In this document: positions 9,406 to 19,500 of the stretch, in pieces | How positions within the stretch are numbered: the stretch's first letter is position 1 | Layout of the letters: the number at the start of each line of letters is the position of its first letter | Assembly (NCBI GenBank): GCA_001724265.1 | Contig: MEDY01000386.1 | Coordinates: forward strand, 1 to 28,574 | DNA: 28,574 nt | DNA from: Rhizaria sp. SCN 62-66 | Lineage: Eukaryota; Rhizaria, unplaced | Direction of reading: 5' to 3' | The notes under the pieces: model-generated | What the model saw: only the letters and a program-made list of their open reading frames with translations | What the model was told of the DNA's origin: nothing | Database searches by the model: none | Translations under genes and position numbers: made by a program

Positions 9406-11442
9406 TCACTGCTCCTGAGCCTTCGCTTCACCACTTTCAGCATCTCCGTCTTCATCTTCGTCTCGGCCGCCCTCATCGTTGTCACTGCCACCGACTTCGT
9501 CGCTTTCGCTCTCTTCCTCGTCTTCGTCGACAGCGTCGCTCAAACCCTCGTTTGCATCCTCACTCGGCCGCTAGCTTCGGCTGTTACTGCGACTTTCATC
9601 TTTGCCTTCGTCGCTCGCAGGACCACTACTCGTGCTCTCGCGAGCCTTCGTGCTGCCTACAGTCTCACTTTCACGGCCGTCATGGTCATCATCATCAGCA
9701 TCGCTCTGAGAGCCTGAGTCAGATCCGGAGTCAGATTGCGAGCCAGAGCCAGAGTCGGAGTAGTCCTCGTCCTCGTCCTCATCCTCATCCTCGTCCTCGT
9801 CCTCGTCGTCTTTATCCGCTCTCTCGCGCGCCGCGGCCTGCTCCTTGAGGATTTTCACCACAACCTCTTTGAGCTCGTTGTCGTTCATCAAAATGAACTC
9901 GATGTGTTTCGGTGTGATCACCGTTCCCACCCCAGCGCCAGCGCCGCTGCCGGACTCCCCGCCGCCGCCGCCGCCGCCGCCAATGTTGCGCCGCGCAACC
10001 TGTCCCGCCAGGTCGAGCACCTCGGTGGCGATGTACTCAAGCACGGCGGCGAGGTAGATAGGCGCCGCGCCGCCGACCTTGCCGCCGTAACGGCCGTTCT
10101 TGAGCGCGCGGTGCGTGTGCGCGATGCTGAAGCCCAGCCCGGCCTGCGACTCGGCCTTCTTGCCCGCCGCAGCGGTCGCCGCGCCGCCGCTGCTGCCGCT
10201 GCCACTGCCGCTCGAAGCGGCGTTTTTGCGGCGAGACGTGCTCGAGTTGTCACTAGAGCTAGAGCTCGATTTAGCGCTTGCGCTGTGAGTATGGTTCATG
10301 TTGTTGTTATTATTCAAGGGGAGGCCAAGAGCAGAGAGCAAGTCGTGCGCGTTTGCTCTGGTGTTGTCGTCGCTGCCACTGGGCACGATGCCCGCTGCTG
10401 CCGCGGCGGCCGCGATCGCGTTGGCCGCGGCAGCTGTCCCTCCGGTCGAGTCCACGCCGCCCACGTCTCCGCCGCCGCTGGCCTCCTTGCGGCTACGCTT
10501 CGCTTTGTGGGCGACACTGCCGTCGCCGGACTTGCTGCTCGGTTTAGAGGACGATTTGGTTCTTGCGGCGTCCTTTGAGCTTGATGCAATGGCGTTTTTG
10601 CTCTGCGTGCTTGATGAGCCCGTCTGCAATGAACGCTTTTTGCGACTGGCTTCGTCGCTCGCAGTAGCGCCCGTGCTTGTGCTGTGCGTTCCAACCAAGG
10701 CCGCCGCAACACCCGCACTGCTCGCCGCGCGACTACCGTGACTGTGCACCGCTGCAGCCGTGCTGTGACCGCGACTCTGACTCTGACTGTGGCCGTGGGC
10801 AGAGGCAGCTGGGGCGCTGGGGCGACCGTGGGTGGCGTACTGTAGCGGGTTACGAGCGAGATACGGGCTCGGCGGCGGCTGCTGTTGCTGCTGCTGGGCG
10901 GGGTAGCCGTGGGCAGCAGCGGGGTACTGTTGGTAGGGAGGGTAGTACTGCTGCTGCTGCTGCGGATACTGATGAGGGGGCATCATGTGCTGCTGATGCT
11001 GCGGGTACTGCTGCTGCTGTGGGGGGTAGTAGTACGGCTGCTGCTGCGGCGGCGGCCCCTGCGGCGGCATCATCTGCTGCCCCTGATGATACTGTTGATG
11101 CTGGTGAGCGTACTGCTGATGCTGCTGCTGATACTGATACTGGTATGCAGGGCCTTGCGGCGGGCCATAGTATTGCGGAACGTACGGGTATCCATGCTGG
11201 GTGTGCGTGCCCGCGCCCGGGTAACTGTGCGCAGCGTGCGGCAGAGCGCCCGCGCCCGGTGCCGGGACGGGCGCGGCGGCATGCGCAGCAGCAGCGACTG
11301 CGGCTGGGGCCGGCGCGGGGTGCGGGCCGCGGGCGTCGTGTGTGGGCGGAACATGGCTGTTGTAGGGCGTAACGCCTGATGCGCCAGGAGGGTATCCACC
11401 TTGGTATCCCATAGAGGGCGTGTGGGGCGGAGGACCTGACAT
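9406..11442 (-). CDS. H2A-fold histone variant with prion-like N-terminus and acidic tail
   Basis: ATG 11442; the frame meets TAG at 9573-9571 and continues 54 more codons to TGA 9408-9406, for 678 residues with UAG read through. Residues 1-215 are rich in Pro, Gln, Tyr, Gly and His (repeats like YPPQQQQYP), a prion-like composition. Residues 216-430 are Ser/Ala/Lys-rich. Residues 434-530 are a histone H2A fold: AGLGFSIAHTHRALKNG, then GAAPIYLAAVLEYIATE, then ITPKHIEFILMNDNELKEVV. Acidic-patch positions are E469, E474, D477, D521 and E523, with Asn522 replacing one acid. A glycine-rich insert (487-506) sits before the ITPKH loop. The C-terminal docking segment of ordinary H2A (GGVLPNI) is absent; a D/E-rich tail starts near 543. 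Canonical H2A is about 130 residues. Nuclear chromatin location is inferred from the fold. Head-to-head with CCDC112. Confidence 0.85.
9571..9573 (-). other. In-frame TAG in the H2A-like gene
   Basis: Minus-strand TAG after SNSRS. The same frame continues for 54 codons with about 25 Asp/Glu, matching the acidic tail before it, then stops at TGA. The bases before the TAG are purine-rich, unlike the window's splice acceptors. Confidence 0.75.
9767..9812 (-). repeat. GAG/GAC/GAT trinucleotide tract encoding an Asp-Glu run
   Basis: A near-perfect alternation of Asp and Glu codons in the acidic tail of the H2A-like protein (DEDEDEDEDEDED type). Synonymous variation between codons is limited, so it is a likely length-variable microsatellite inside the gene. 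Confidence 0.7.
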
Positions 11443-11965
11443 AAGACGCGCTGATGTCGGTGGCAGGCTTGGTGAAGTGTCCCTTGGTGTGTGTCGAAAG
11501 GGGCTACTAGGCAGAGGGGTTTTCAGAAGAAGGACGTGAGGTATAGAGTAAATTCAATTGATACAGATTACCTAAGACAATATTGTAAAATATATTCGAG
11601 TAACCCATCATAATGAGCTCATTGATGCCGTGAGAGGCTGCGTTGACGACAGTGCACGATTCGCGAACCACAGATTGCGGTGACCGCGCGAAATCAAGAG
11701 CAGCCAGAATTCCCTTATTTCCCACCAGGATTCCGCGCTAGAATCCGTCACTGTCATTCCTAGCACGAGATTCAAATTTCACCATACAAATCCATCATAA
11801 CACGAAAATTATATGCTTATATCCGACATATTTGATATTCTATTTCAATTTTTGTTTCTTCCTCAGAGCGCGTGTTGCCACCCTAACGGTCACTCTTCAG
11901 CCTCAATCGTCACACTCTGCAATTGCACTCAGTACCACCAGCACTCTTCCGACTGTATTGCCGTG
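11443..11965. promoter_or_regulatory. Divergent promoter region between H2A-like and CCDC112
   Basis: About 520 bases between two head-to-head starts. The middle is AT-rich. A strong splice acceptor (pyrimidine tract then CAG, ending at 11866) lies 99 bases before the CCDC112 ATG, so CCDC112 probably has an intron in its 5' UTR; I could not fix the donor. Short open frames here look like noise. Confidence 0.5.
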
Positions 11966-14900
11966 ATGCGTCCAACATTTCCCGAGCGCCCCGGCTCCGC
12001 ATCAGTCCATGGGGATCGGTTCGGCGCCCTTCCAGCCCGCGCGCCGCTCTCAGCCCACACAACCACCACCAACAGCAGCAGCAGTAGCTCTACTCGTCCT
12101 GTCTCCGGCTCTACATCGGCGTACGGCGGCGCCGGGCCGCAGCTGCCGCCGTCGTCGCACAATCCCTACCTGACCTCTGGGTCGCTTGGGCTTGCTATCG
12201 CCGGCAACACGATGCGTCCCCAAACCGCGACATCGGCCTCAGGGGCGCCGCCTTCCCGCGCGAGCACGGCGGGCTCGACTGCTGCGGGTTATAGCGTGAG
12301 TTCGAGTGCGAGTGCTGCCCGCCCTAGCGCCCACGTGCAGCCATAGTCACGTCTTCCCTCAGCCTCTGCATCTGTTGCCACCACAAGCAACTCCACAAGC
12401 AACGCCACAAGCAACTTGAGTGGCAGCGGTGCTGGCGGTACTAGCGGTGTCAGCGGGTCTGCAGCGTTCGCGTCCGCTCTGGCCTCTCTTAAAGCGATGG
12501 ACGCCGGCAGCAGTAGCAGTGCGGCCCATGGTGGTGTCGGCGCCGCTGTCGCAAAGTCAAGTCGCCCTCTGTCAAACAACCCTTACATGAACCCGACCTC
12601 GAGCTCGAGACTGTACAACGACAGCACCGCGGTCGGCATGAGGCCCCCCGGCCCCGCTGTTCAACGAAGCACCAGCACCAGGAGCAGCTACAGCGGCTAC
12701 AGCACTGGCGCCGGCGTCGGTGTTGTCGGCACTGGCGCTTTATACCCCGTGTACAAGGGATACGACGATTACGACGTCGACAGTAGCACGAACGCGCATC
12801 ATCATCCTAGCGCCGGAAACAACGGCTCCGGTCTGCCCGCAAGCTCGAGTTCATCGGCAAGCAATCACCACTACGGCGTCGGTGCCTATGGCGCGGAGCC
12901 TGCGGCCGAACCCGAGGCGCCGGGCTACATGAGCGGCGGCGACGACGACGACGGCTTTGTCGGGACGTTTGCCGACGGCGCGGGCGCGTATGCGGGCAGC
13001 GCAGGCGGGTACGACGATGATGATAATGTCGTCGGCGGCGGGGCAAGTAAAAATCCTTACGGGTACGCTTACGACGATGACGCTGGGAATGTTCATAGCA
13101 ACAATTATAATGCTGATGATGGTGAGCAAAACGGGTACATTGATGACGGCGACGATCTAGAGAATAACGGCGATGACGATGAGTTCCCCGTCCACACCGC
13201 CACGCACATGCAGACGCAGCCGCTCGATCCACAACCTCGACACCAGCAACAGTCAGAGCGCGAGGAGCGGCAGTCGCAGCCACTGGCGGCGGGCCTCACT
13301 GTTGCGGACTCATTGTTCCGCACTCGCACGAACAACAAGAGCAAGCAGGGCGGCACTTACACTGGCGACACAGGTGCTTACCCAGAGGACGTGTTGAACA
13401 TGTCGGGGGCGGATATCGCTGCTTCACTTGACTTCATCGATGATGATGACAACGACGACAATCATAACAATGACTACAATGGCAATGCTCACCGCGACCT
13501 GCAAGGTGCTTACAATAGTGATGAAGGGCCTGACGCAGAAGCGACTACTTACATTAAGTCCACATCTAACGGCGTTAGGGGTCCTCACGCTTCCTCTTCT
13601 AGGGTTGCTCAAAACATCAGCTCGCAGTCGCAGTCTGAGGGCGAGGCCTGGCTCCGCGCCGCTGCCTCTGCCATCGGCACCACTTACGACTCCAGCGTGA
13701 ACGCGGCCAATACCGGTACGGGCGCCGCCGGCTCTGGCGCGAACCCCGGTGCCGCGGTGAGCGGCAGCGTCCAGGTGACCGTGAGCAGCTGGCTCTCGCG
13801 CTCCTCGGTGCTGCGCTCGATCGTCATGGCGGCCACCCAGGACGCCGCGGCGGCCGTGGCGCGCGCGTCGTCACGCATCCCCGAGCTCAAGGACGCCGAG
13901 CTCGCACACGTGCAAAGCAACAGCGCCAACAGTGTCAACAGCGTGAACTCTGGCCCTAACACGGGCTCCGGCTCTGGCCCTGGCTCTGGCCCCGGCCCCG
14001 CCTCGGCCCCCCTAGCCCCGGCGCTGGCGGCCGCGGGTGACGCGCTGCCCCGCGTCCGTGCCGTCCTGGCTTCCTCTCTCGCGCACACCGCCGGGCTGGC
14101 CCGCGCCTTTGCGCGGCTGGTGCGGCCCGAGAGCGCGCGCGACGACGACGCTTACGTCGACCTGGTGCAGACGCACCTGGACGCGCTCGAAGACAGCCTC
14201 GAGGACCGTAAGGCCGCGCTCGCTGCCGCGCAAGCCGGCGCCGCCGCCGAGGCTGCAGCGCTAGAGCGGGAGCTCCGCGCGCTGCTGGAGCGCACCGAGC
14301 GCTGGGACGCGCAGGTTGCCTCGGCCGCATCGGCCGCGGCGGCGGCGGCGGCTGCCTCGGCTGCGGCAGCGACGGGCACTGGGCAAGGGCAGCAACAGCA
14401 GCAGCAGAGTCGTGGTGCATCTGCGCTGTATGGCAACAACGACCAGACTGGCGCTGCTGCTAATGCTGATGGCGACACGAGTGCGCTTGACGCAAGCTTT
14501 ACTGACGATCGCAGCGGCAGCTCAGGGGGTGCCAATGGTAGCGCTGGCGGCGGTGGTGATGATGAGGACACCGACCAAGGCGGCCTGACTTCCGTCATGG
14601 CACGCATGCGCGCTCTCATCGACAGCATCGACAACACCGCTAACAGCGCTAGCGGCAATGCCAGTGCCCCTGCGAGTGCGTCAAGCGCGCTCAACTCGAG
14701 CAACCCCGCCATCGCCGCCGCCGCTGCGCACGGCCAAACGGGCGGCTGGAGCAGCGAGGATCACAGCGACTTCCTTCATGCGATTGCGGGCGCGCCGTTC
14801 GCGGCCGCCACCGCTGCCGCCGCCGCTGCCGTGGCCGCGGCGTCGCTGCCGTATGTGCCGCGCTCGGAGCAAAGCGCGGAGAGTCTCAACACGAGCCGAA

Positions 14901-16064
14901 ACCTAAACGAGTCGACTGCAAACGCACGTTCTGCTTCGGACAGCGCTCGCGGTTCCACGCCCGCAGACTCGTCTTCCTTCTCTGTTCTGTTGCACCTGCC
15001 GCCGATCCCCGCCTTCCCCTCCGTGGCCGATCTGCCCCCGCTGTCTTTGTCCGCCTACGGCGCCCCCGCCGCGGCCATCACGGCCCGCGCGCAGCAGCAC
15101 ACGCCGCACCTGTCCCCCGACGCCGTGCGCGCGCACCTGCTCTGGTACCTACACCAGCTGCTGCTCGCGGCGGCCAAGCGCGCCGCCGTCGTGGCCTGGC
15201 GCGCAGCCCGCGCGGCCGTCGCGGACCGCCGCGCGCTGCGGGAGGCCACCGCGGAGGCCGCAGTGACGGCGCAGGCGGCAGCGGTGCGCGCGGCGGCCGA
15301 AGCTGAGCTGGCCAAGAGGAAGAAGGAGCGTGTGGAGCAGTGGCGGCAGAGCAAGGCGGCAGAGGCGGCGCGGGAGACTGCCGCGAAGGAGGCCGCCGAG
15401 GCTGCGGAGGCCAAGAGGAGGAGGGATGCGGCCGAGGCCGAGCGCATTCGGCTCAAGCGCGCCATGGTCACTTTCCAAGTACGTCTTGTGTCGCTTTACT
15501 TCACTGTGTCTTCGTTAAACTGCTCCGAGTTGATCAGAATCACGAGATTATAACCTTCATATTTCAATCGTATCTCATGCCATATTTTCAACATCTATCC
15601 CATATGTTCTCACATTTCACCCACTTTTACGATTCGTTCATTCACAGGAGCAGCGCAGCCTCGACGCCCGCGTGACTGCGACGGAGTCTGCTGCGGTGAC
15701 CGAGGAGGCCGAGGCCGCGCGCCGCCGCGAGCGCCGTGACCAGCTGGCCCAGCTCCGCGCGGCGCAGGAGTCGCGCCTGCAGAGCATCGCGGCCGAGCGC
15801 GAGCAGCGCGCCGCGGCCGCCGCCGAGGCCGCCCGGCGCGCGGAGCGGGCGCGCGTGGCGGCGGCGCACCGGCTGGACGCCGTGGTGGTGCGCGACGCCG
15901 GGCGCCTCACACAGGCGACGACGGCGCAGGCGGCGCGCGAGAAAGCCGCGGCGCGCGAGCGCGAGCGTGCTAAGGAGGCCGGCGACGGCGTGCGTGGCAT
16001 TGCGTACGGCGCCGTCGAGAGCGGGCACAGGGGCGCGGCGGCGTGGCGCGGGAAGATCGGGTGA
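11966..16064 (+). CDS. CCDC112: CCDC112 homologue, two exons, one in-frame TAG
   Basis: Exons 11966-15478 and 15648-16064 (donor GTACGT, acceptor TTCACAG, phase 0) give 1309 residues; codon 127 is TAG. Human CCDC112, a centrosome/cilium-linked coiled-coil protein, has about 450 residues. Family marks appear in order: GGWSSEDHSDFLHAI (human GGWDEYDHQNFLKV) near residue 930; SPDAVRAHLLWYLHQLLL (human TQDEVQQHEKWYQKFLAL) near 1050; KRKKERVEQWRQSKAAE in the long charged helix; RDAGRL; and a C-terminus GAAAWRGKIG (human AIPTWRQGI). The N-terminal 900 residues are Ser/Gly/Ala/Asp-rich low complexity with RPGSA- and RPQTA-type motifs. Start 11966 follows a probable 5' UTR intron; a fallback start after the TAG would be the ATG at 12497. 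The stop is TGA. Confidence 0.86.
12344..12346 (+). other. In-frame TAG in CCDC112
   Basis: TAG between SAHVQP and SRLPSASASV. Frame and Ser/Ala-rich character are the same on both sides, and 1044 more codons of exon 1 follow. A GTGAGT at 12296 paired with this TAG would be a 51-base frame-keeping intron, but it has A at +4 and no pyrimidine tract, unlike the nine introns defined here. Confidence 0.7.
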
Positions 16065-16234
16065 TCTGGGTTGTGCTGTCATGTGCGAGTGCGTTGATGC
16101 ATGCTGAATTTTTCCTGTTCGTGCGCTTACACTTAATGAATGCGCATATGCACCACACATATTTGTTTTCTTATCATGCTTTGCTACATTAGGAATACCT
16201 ACGTAAGGACGAATGGTTAAAAGTCTCGTTTTGT

Positions 16235-16240
16235 TTTATT
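16235..16240 (-). promoter_or_regulatory. Candidate polyadenylation signal of POLRMT
   Basis: AATAAA on the minus strand about 275 bases past the POLRMT TAA stop. It is the only canonical hexamer I noticed on that strand in the spacer. Confidence 0.35.
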
Positions 16241-16329
16241 AGGTGCTAAGAGAGAACGATTCGAGACAGGTCTCAGTGATTATAGAAAGACATGTTACTA
16301 CTCGTTTTTGTTTGTTTGATTAATATAAC

Positions 16330-16335
16330 AATAAA
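16330..16335 (+). promoter_or_regulatory. Candidate polyadenylation signal of CCDC112
   Basis: AATAAA on the plus strand about 266 bases past the CCDC112 TGA stop, within an AT-rich stretch. Confidence 0.35.
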
Positions 16336-16513
16336 TACACAAAACAAAAGGAGAACACACACACATATACGAACATTAGACACACATAAACTAAAGGCAG
16401 TGCATAACGACGGTTTTGTCATTGGTGAACAGTCGTCGCACTGCCATAAATTAAGAGCTGCACGAACACAGCGTTTGATTGACGAGTGGAGGGATGTCAC
16501 ACCTGTTACTTGC

Positions 16514-19500
16514 TTATGAGAAGAAGTATTTGGACTCGCGGATCTTGTTAAGGTCGAGCGTGCCGCGCTTGGGCACGGGCGGGAACTGCACGTGCGGGAA
16601 GCGGATCGAGAAGGACGTGTGCAGGTCGTCGAGAATGGGCTGCGAGTAGAGCTGGATGAACTGCTCGCGGAGCACCGTGTTCATGGTGTCGACGTCGCAC
16701 GCGTGCGCCCAGAACGAATCGTGCACGGACGAGAAGTTGAGTCCCTTCTTCTCGCACTCGATGGCCGTGGTCATCATGTGCGTCGCGTCGAGCGAGTGCA
16801 CGAAGTTGGGCGGGAACGCCGCCTTCTGCCGCGTCACCGACACCGGCAGCGAGTCGTTGTTGTCCGTCATGGTCACGTTCTGCATCAGCGTCCTGATCGT
16901 GTAGGCCGAATTCTTGCGGTACGGCTGCGTCACGGGCAGCCCCAGCGGCGTGACCCAGCTCACGGGCTGCTGCTCGCGCGCCATGAGGCTCGCGCACTCG
17001 CCCAGCCATCCCATGATGGACTTGGCGCCAGTGAAGACGGTCGACAGCGAGTTGAGCGTGAGGCGCGCGATGTACATCGACGCCTGGTACAGCGCGCGCT
17101 CCTTGGGGTCGGGCCAGTTGATCTCGCGCAGGTCGACGAGCTGGCGCATCACCTGCTCGCGCGCGCCGACGAACGTCACGCCGTAGACAGAGGTCATGAC
17201 CGTCTGCTTGACGACCTTGCGCGTGATGTGCGGCAGCAGCAGCTCCGCCAGCGGGTGGCCGTTGGCGCGGTCCTCATCCATGAGGACCTTGACCTGGGCA
17301 AGAACGTGTGAGTATACGTCCTGCGGCTTGTCGGCGGGCATCAGGTTCACGCGCGCACCGCCGAGCTCGTCGCGGCCCAGCGCGGCGTAGTGCTGCAGGC
17401 CGTTGCACGAACCGTCCTGGATATGGACGAAATAATGAGAAACATATAGAAGAGTGAGTTAACACGTTAGATAGACAAGAAAAAGCACATGAAGACATAC
17501 GTAGACGAAGATTGATCAAATTATTTTCTTCAAACTCCGATTATATTCGAGTGCAGTGGTTCGTACCTGGTGAACAGGGAGCGAGCAGCAGTACTCGGCC
17601 GGGTTGGGGCTGCGGACCGCGGCGGCAATCTCGAAGCACGTGGCGAGCGCCTGCCACGGTGAGTCGGCCGTCATCCACCACGGGATGAACTCCGAGTGCT
17701 CCTGGGGCGGGTCCAGCTCGCCGCGGGTCTTGCCGAAACGCGGGTTCGGCATCGACGCGAACAGCGGGTCGTCGGCAGCCTGTGCGGAATGTGAAAACGA
17801 AGAGAAAAATATGACATACAGTGAGATGCAAGATGTGATACGTGATGATTAGGACATTTAGAGATCCGACAACATCAGGATTTGAGAACAAGGAGAGACG
17901 TTGTACTGATCGTTCGTTATGCGACGAACCTGAAGGATTTTGTCGAGGTGCGACTTGGCGTACGCGACACGGTCATCGAACGAGATCTTGTCCACGCCGA
18001 ACTGCGCAGCCAAGTGCGCGTAGAGCCAGTAGAGCCCGCGCTCGCCGAGCGGGCGCTTCTCAGAGAACATGAGGATGCCACGAGACATGTCGGAACCCAG
18101 GTGGTTCAAGTGGGGCGGTAACGGGTACGCGCGGCCGCGGAAGTCCATGTTACAGGGGAAGTAGAGCTCGTAGTCCATCAGGGCGTCGGCCTGGTTAAGC
18201 TTGAGAATGACGTCGCACCGCAGCGAGTGCAGGTCCATGTTAGCCTAGGAACAAAAAAGGAATGAAAACAGAGTGGAGTGAGGAAAATGAGCATGTGAAA
18301 AAGATTTACACGTGTTTCAAAACAAAGTAAACAATTTAAATGCGTGTCCAAAATAAAAGCAACACGTTAGTGAAGGGGAATACTTCAGCTTTGAATACTT
18401 CAGCTTCATGTTTGTTTTGCTTCCGATTGCGACGCACCTGTGTGAGTTTCTGGATAAGCTTGTTGTGCTTGCGCATCTCCCGGTTGTACGCGCGCTGCAC
18501 GCGCTCGTTCTCCTCGGCCGTGTTCATCTCGTCCAGCACGGGCGCCGCCAGCGGCAGCGGGAGCGGAATGTCGACGCGACCCGGCAGGTCGGCGACGCCG
18601 CCGCCCTTCTCCCAAAAGGCCTTGACAACGTCGATGACCTGCTTGTTGACGCGCCAGGGCACGCGGCCCAGCACGTCGAGCGACTCGAACGCCGCGGGCA
18701 TGTCGGCGTAGAAGACCGCCTGCAGCTGCTTCGCGGAGCCCTTTGCGCGGATGGCCGTGTTCTGCACCGTGATGTACCCGCCCGCCTTGGGGCTGGACCA
18801 CGGCCGCGGGGGCACGACCATGGGCATGAGCTTGGGCCCCAGCCCGGCAATGAAGGCGTGGCCCTCCTCAATCATCGTCAGCACGTCGCGGTGGCAGCGG
18901 ATGACGCCGATGTAGTGTCCCTTCTTGACCGGCACGTACTCATGCAGAAACGCGAGCTCTTCCTGCGGGACGATGGACGTCGCGGGCCCGCTCTCGGCGT
19001 GATACTGCACCTTGTCCGCGATCGCCTGCGCCGCGAGCTCGGCCGCCACGACCGCGAGCTGCGCGTTGCCGGGCTTGTCGTTGATCTCAAGCGCGGTGCT
19101 GCTCGCGGCCGCATTCGTCGCAGCCAGCCCGTTGGAGGAGTCGGCAGAGGCAGCGCCGCTCACGAGCGCGGTGTGCTGCATGTTCTCGACATACTTGCGC
19201 GCGGCGCGGTCGATGGGCGACATGTTGTTGTCGAGCAGCAGCGCCGCCATCGTGGGCGCCACCTCCTTCATGTTGTTGTGCGCGGCCGCCTTGCCCTTTT
19301 TCTGGTTGTCCATCCGGATCGTGACCGTGTTCATCATGATCTTGAGCAAGCACGCGCCGACCTGCGCGCGCACCTGGTCTGACCACACCGAGTTGGACAT
19401 GAACTTGCGCGCCTTGATCATCACGCTGTCGGTCGTGCGCTGCCCCATCGGCAGCTGGCGGCGCAGCTCATCGTACGCCTCCTTGTTGCCCTTGATGAAC

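Larger units (their letters stand above)
16065..16513. other. Shared 3' region of CCDC112 and POLRMT
   Basis: About 450 AT-rich bases between two convergent genes, with no gene seen. It holds an AATAAA for each strand (16330-16335 plus, 16240-16235 minus), placed so that the two 3' UTRs would overlap. Confidence 0.55.

Noticed and set aside
12296-12346. A 51-base intron GTGAGT...CATAG that would remove the CCDC112 TAG
   Set aside because: It keeps frame, but it is far shorter than the window's other introns (134-281 bases), has no pyrimidine tract, and has A rather than C at donor position +4. The removed stretch reads like its Ser/Ala-rich surroundings. Kept as the main competing model.
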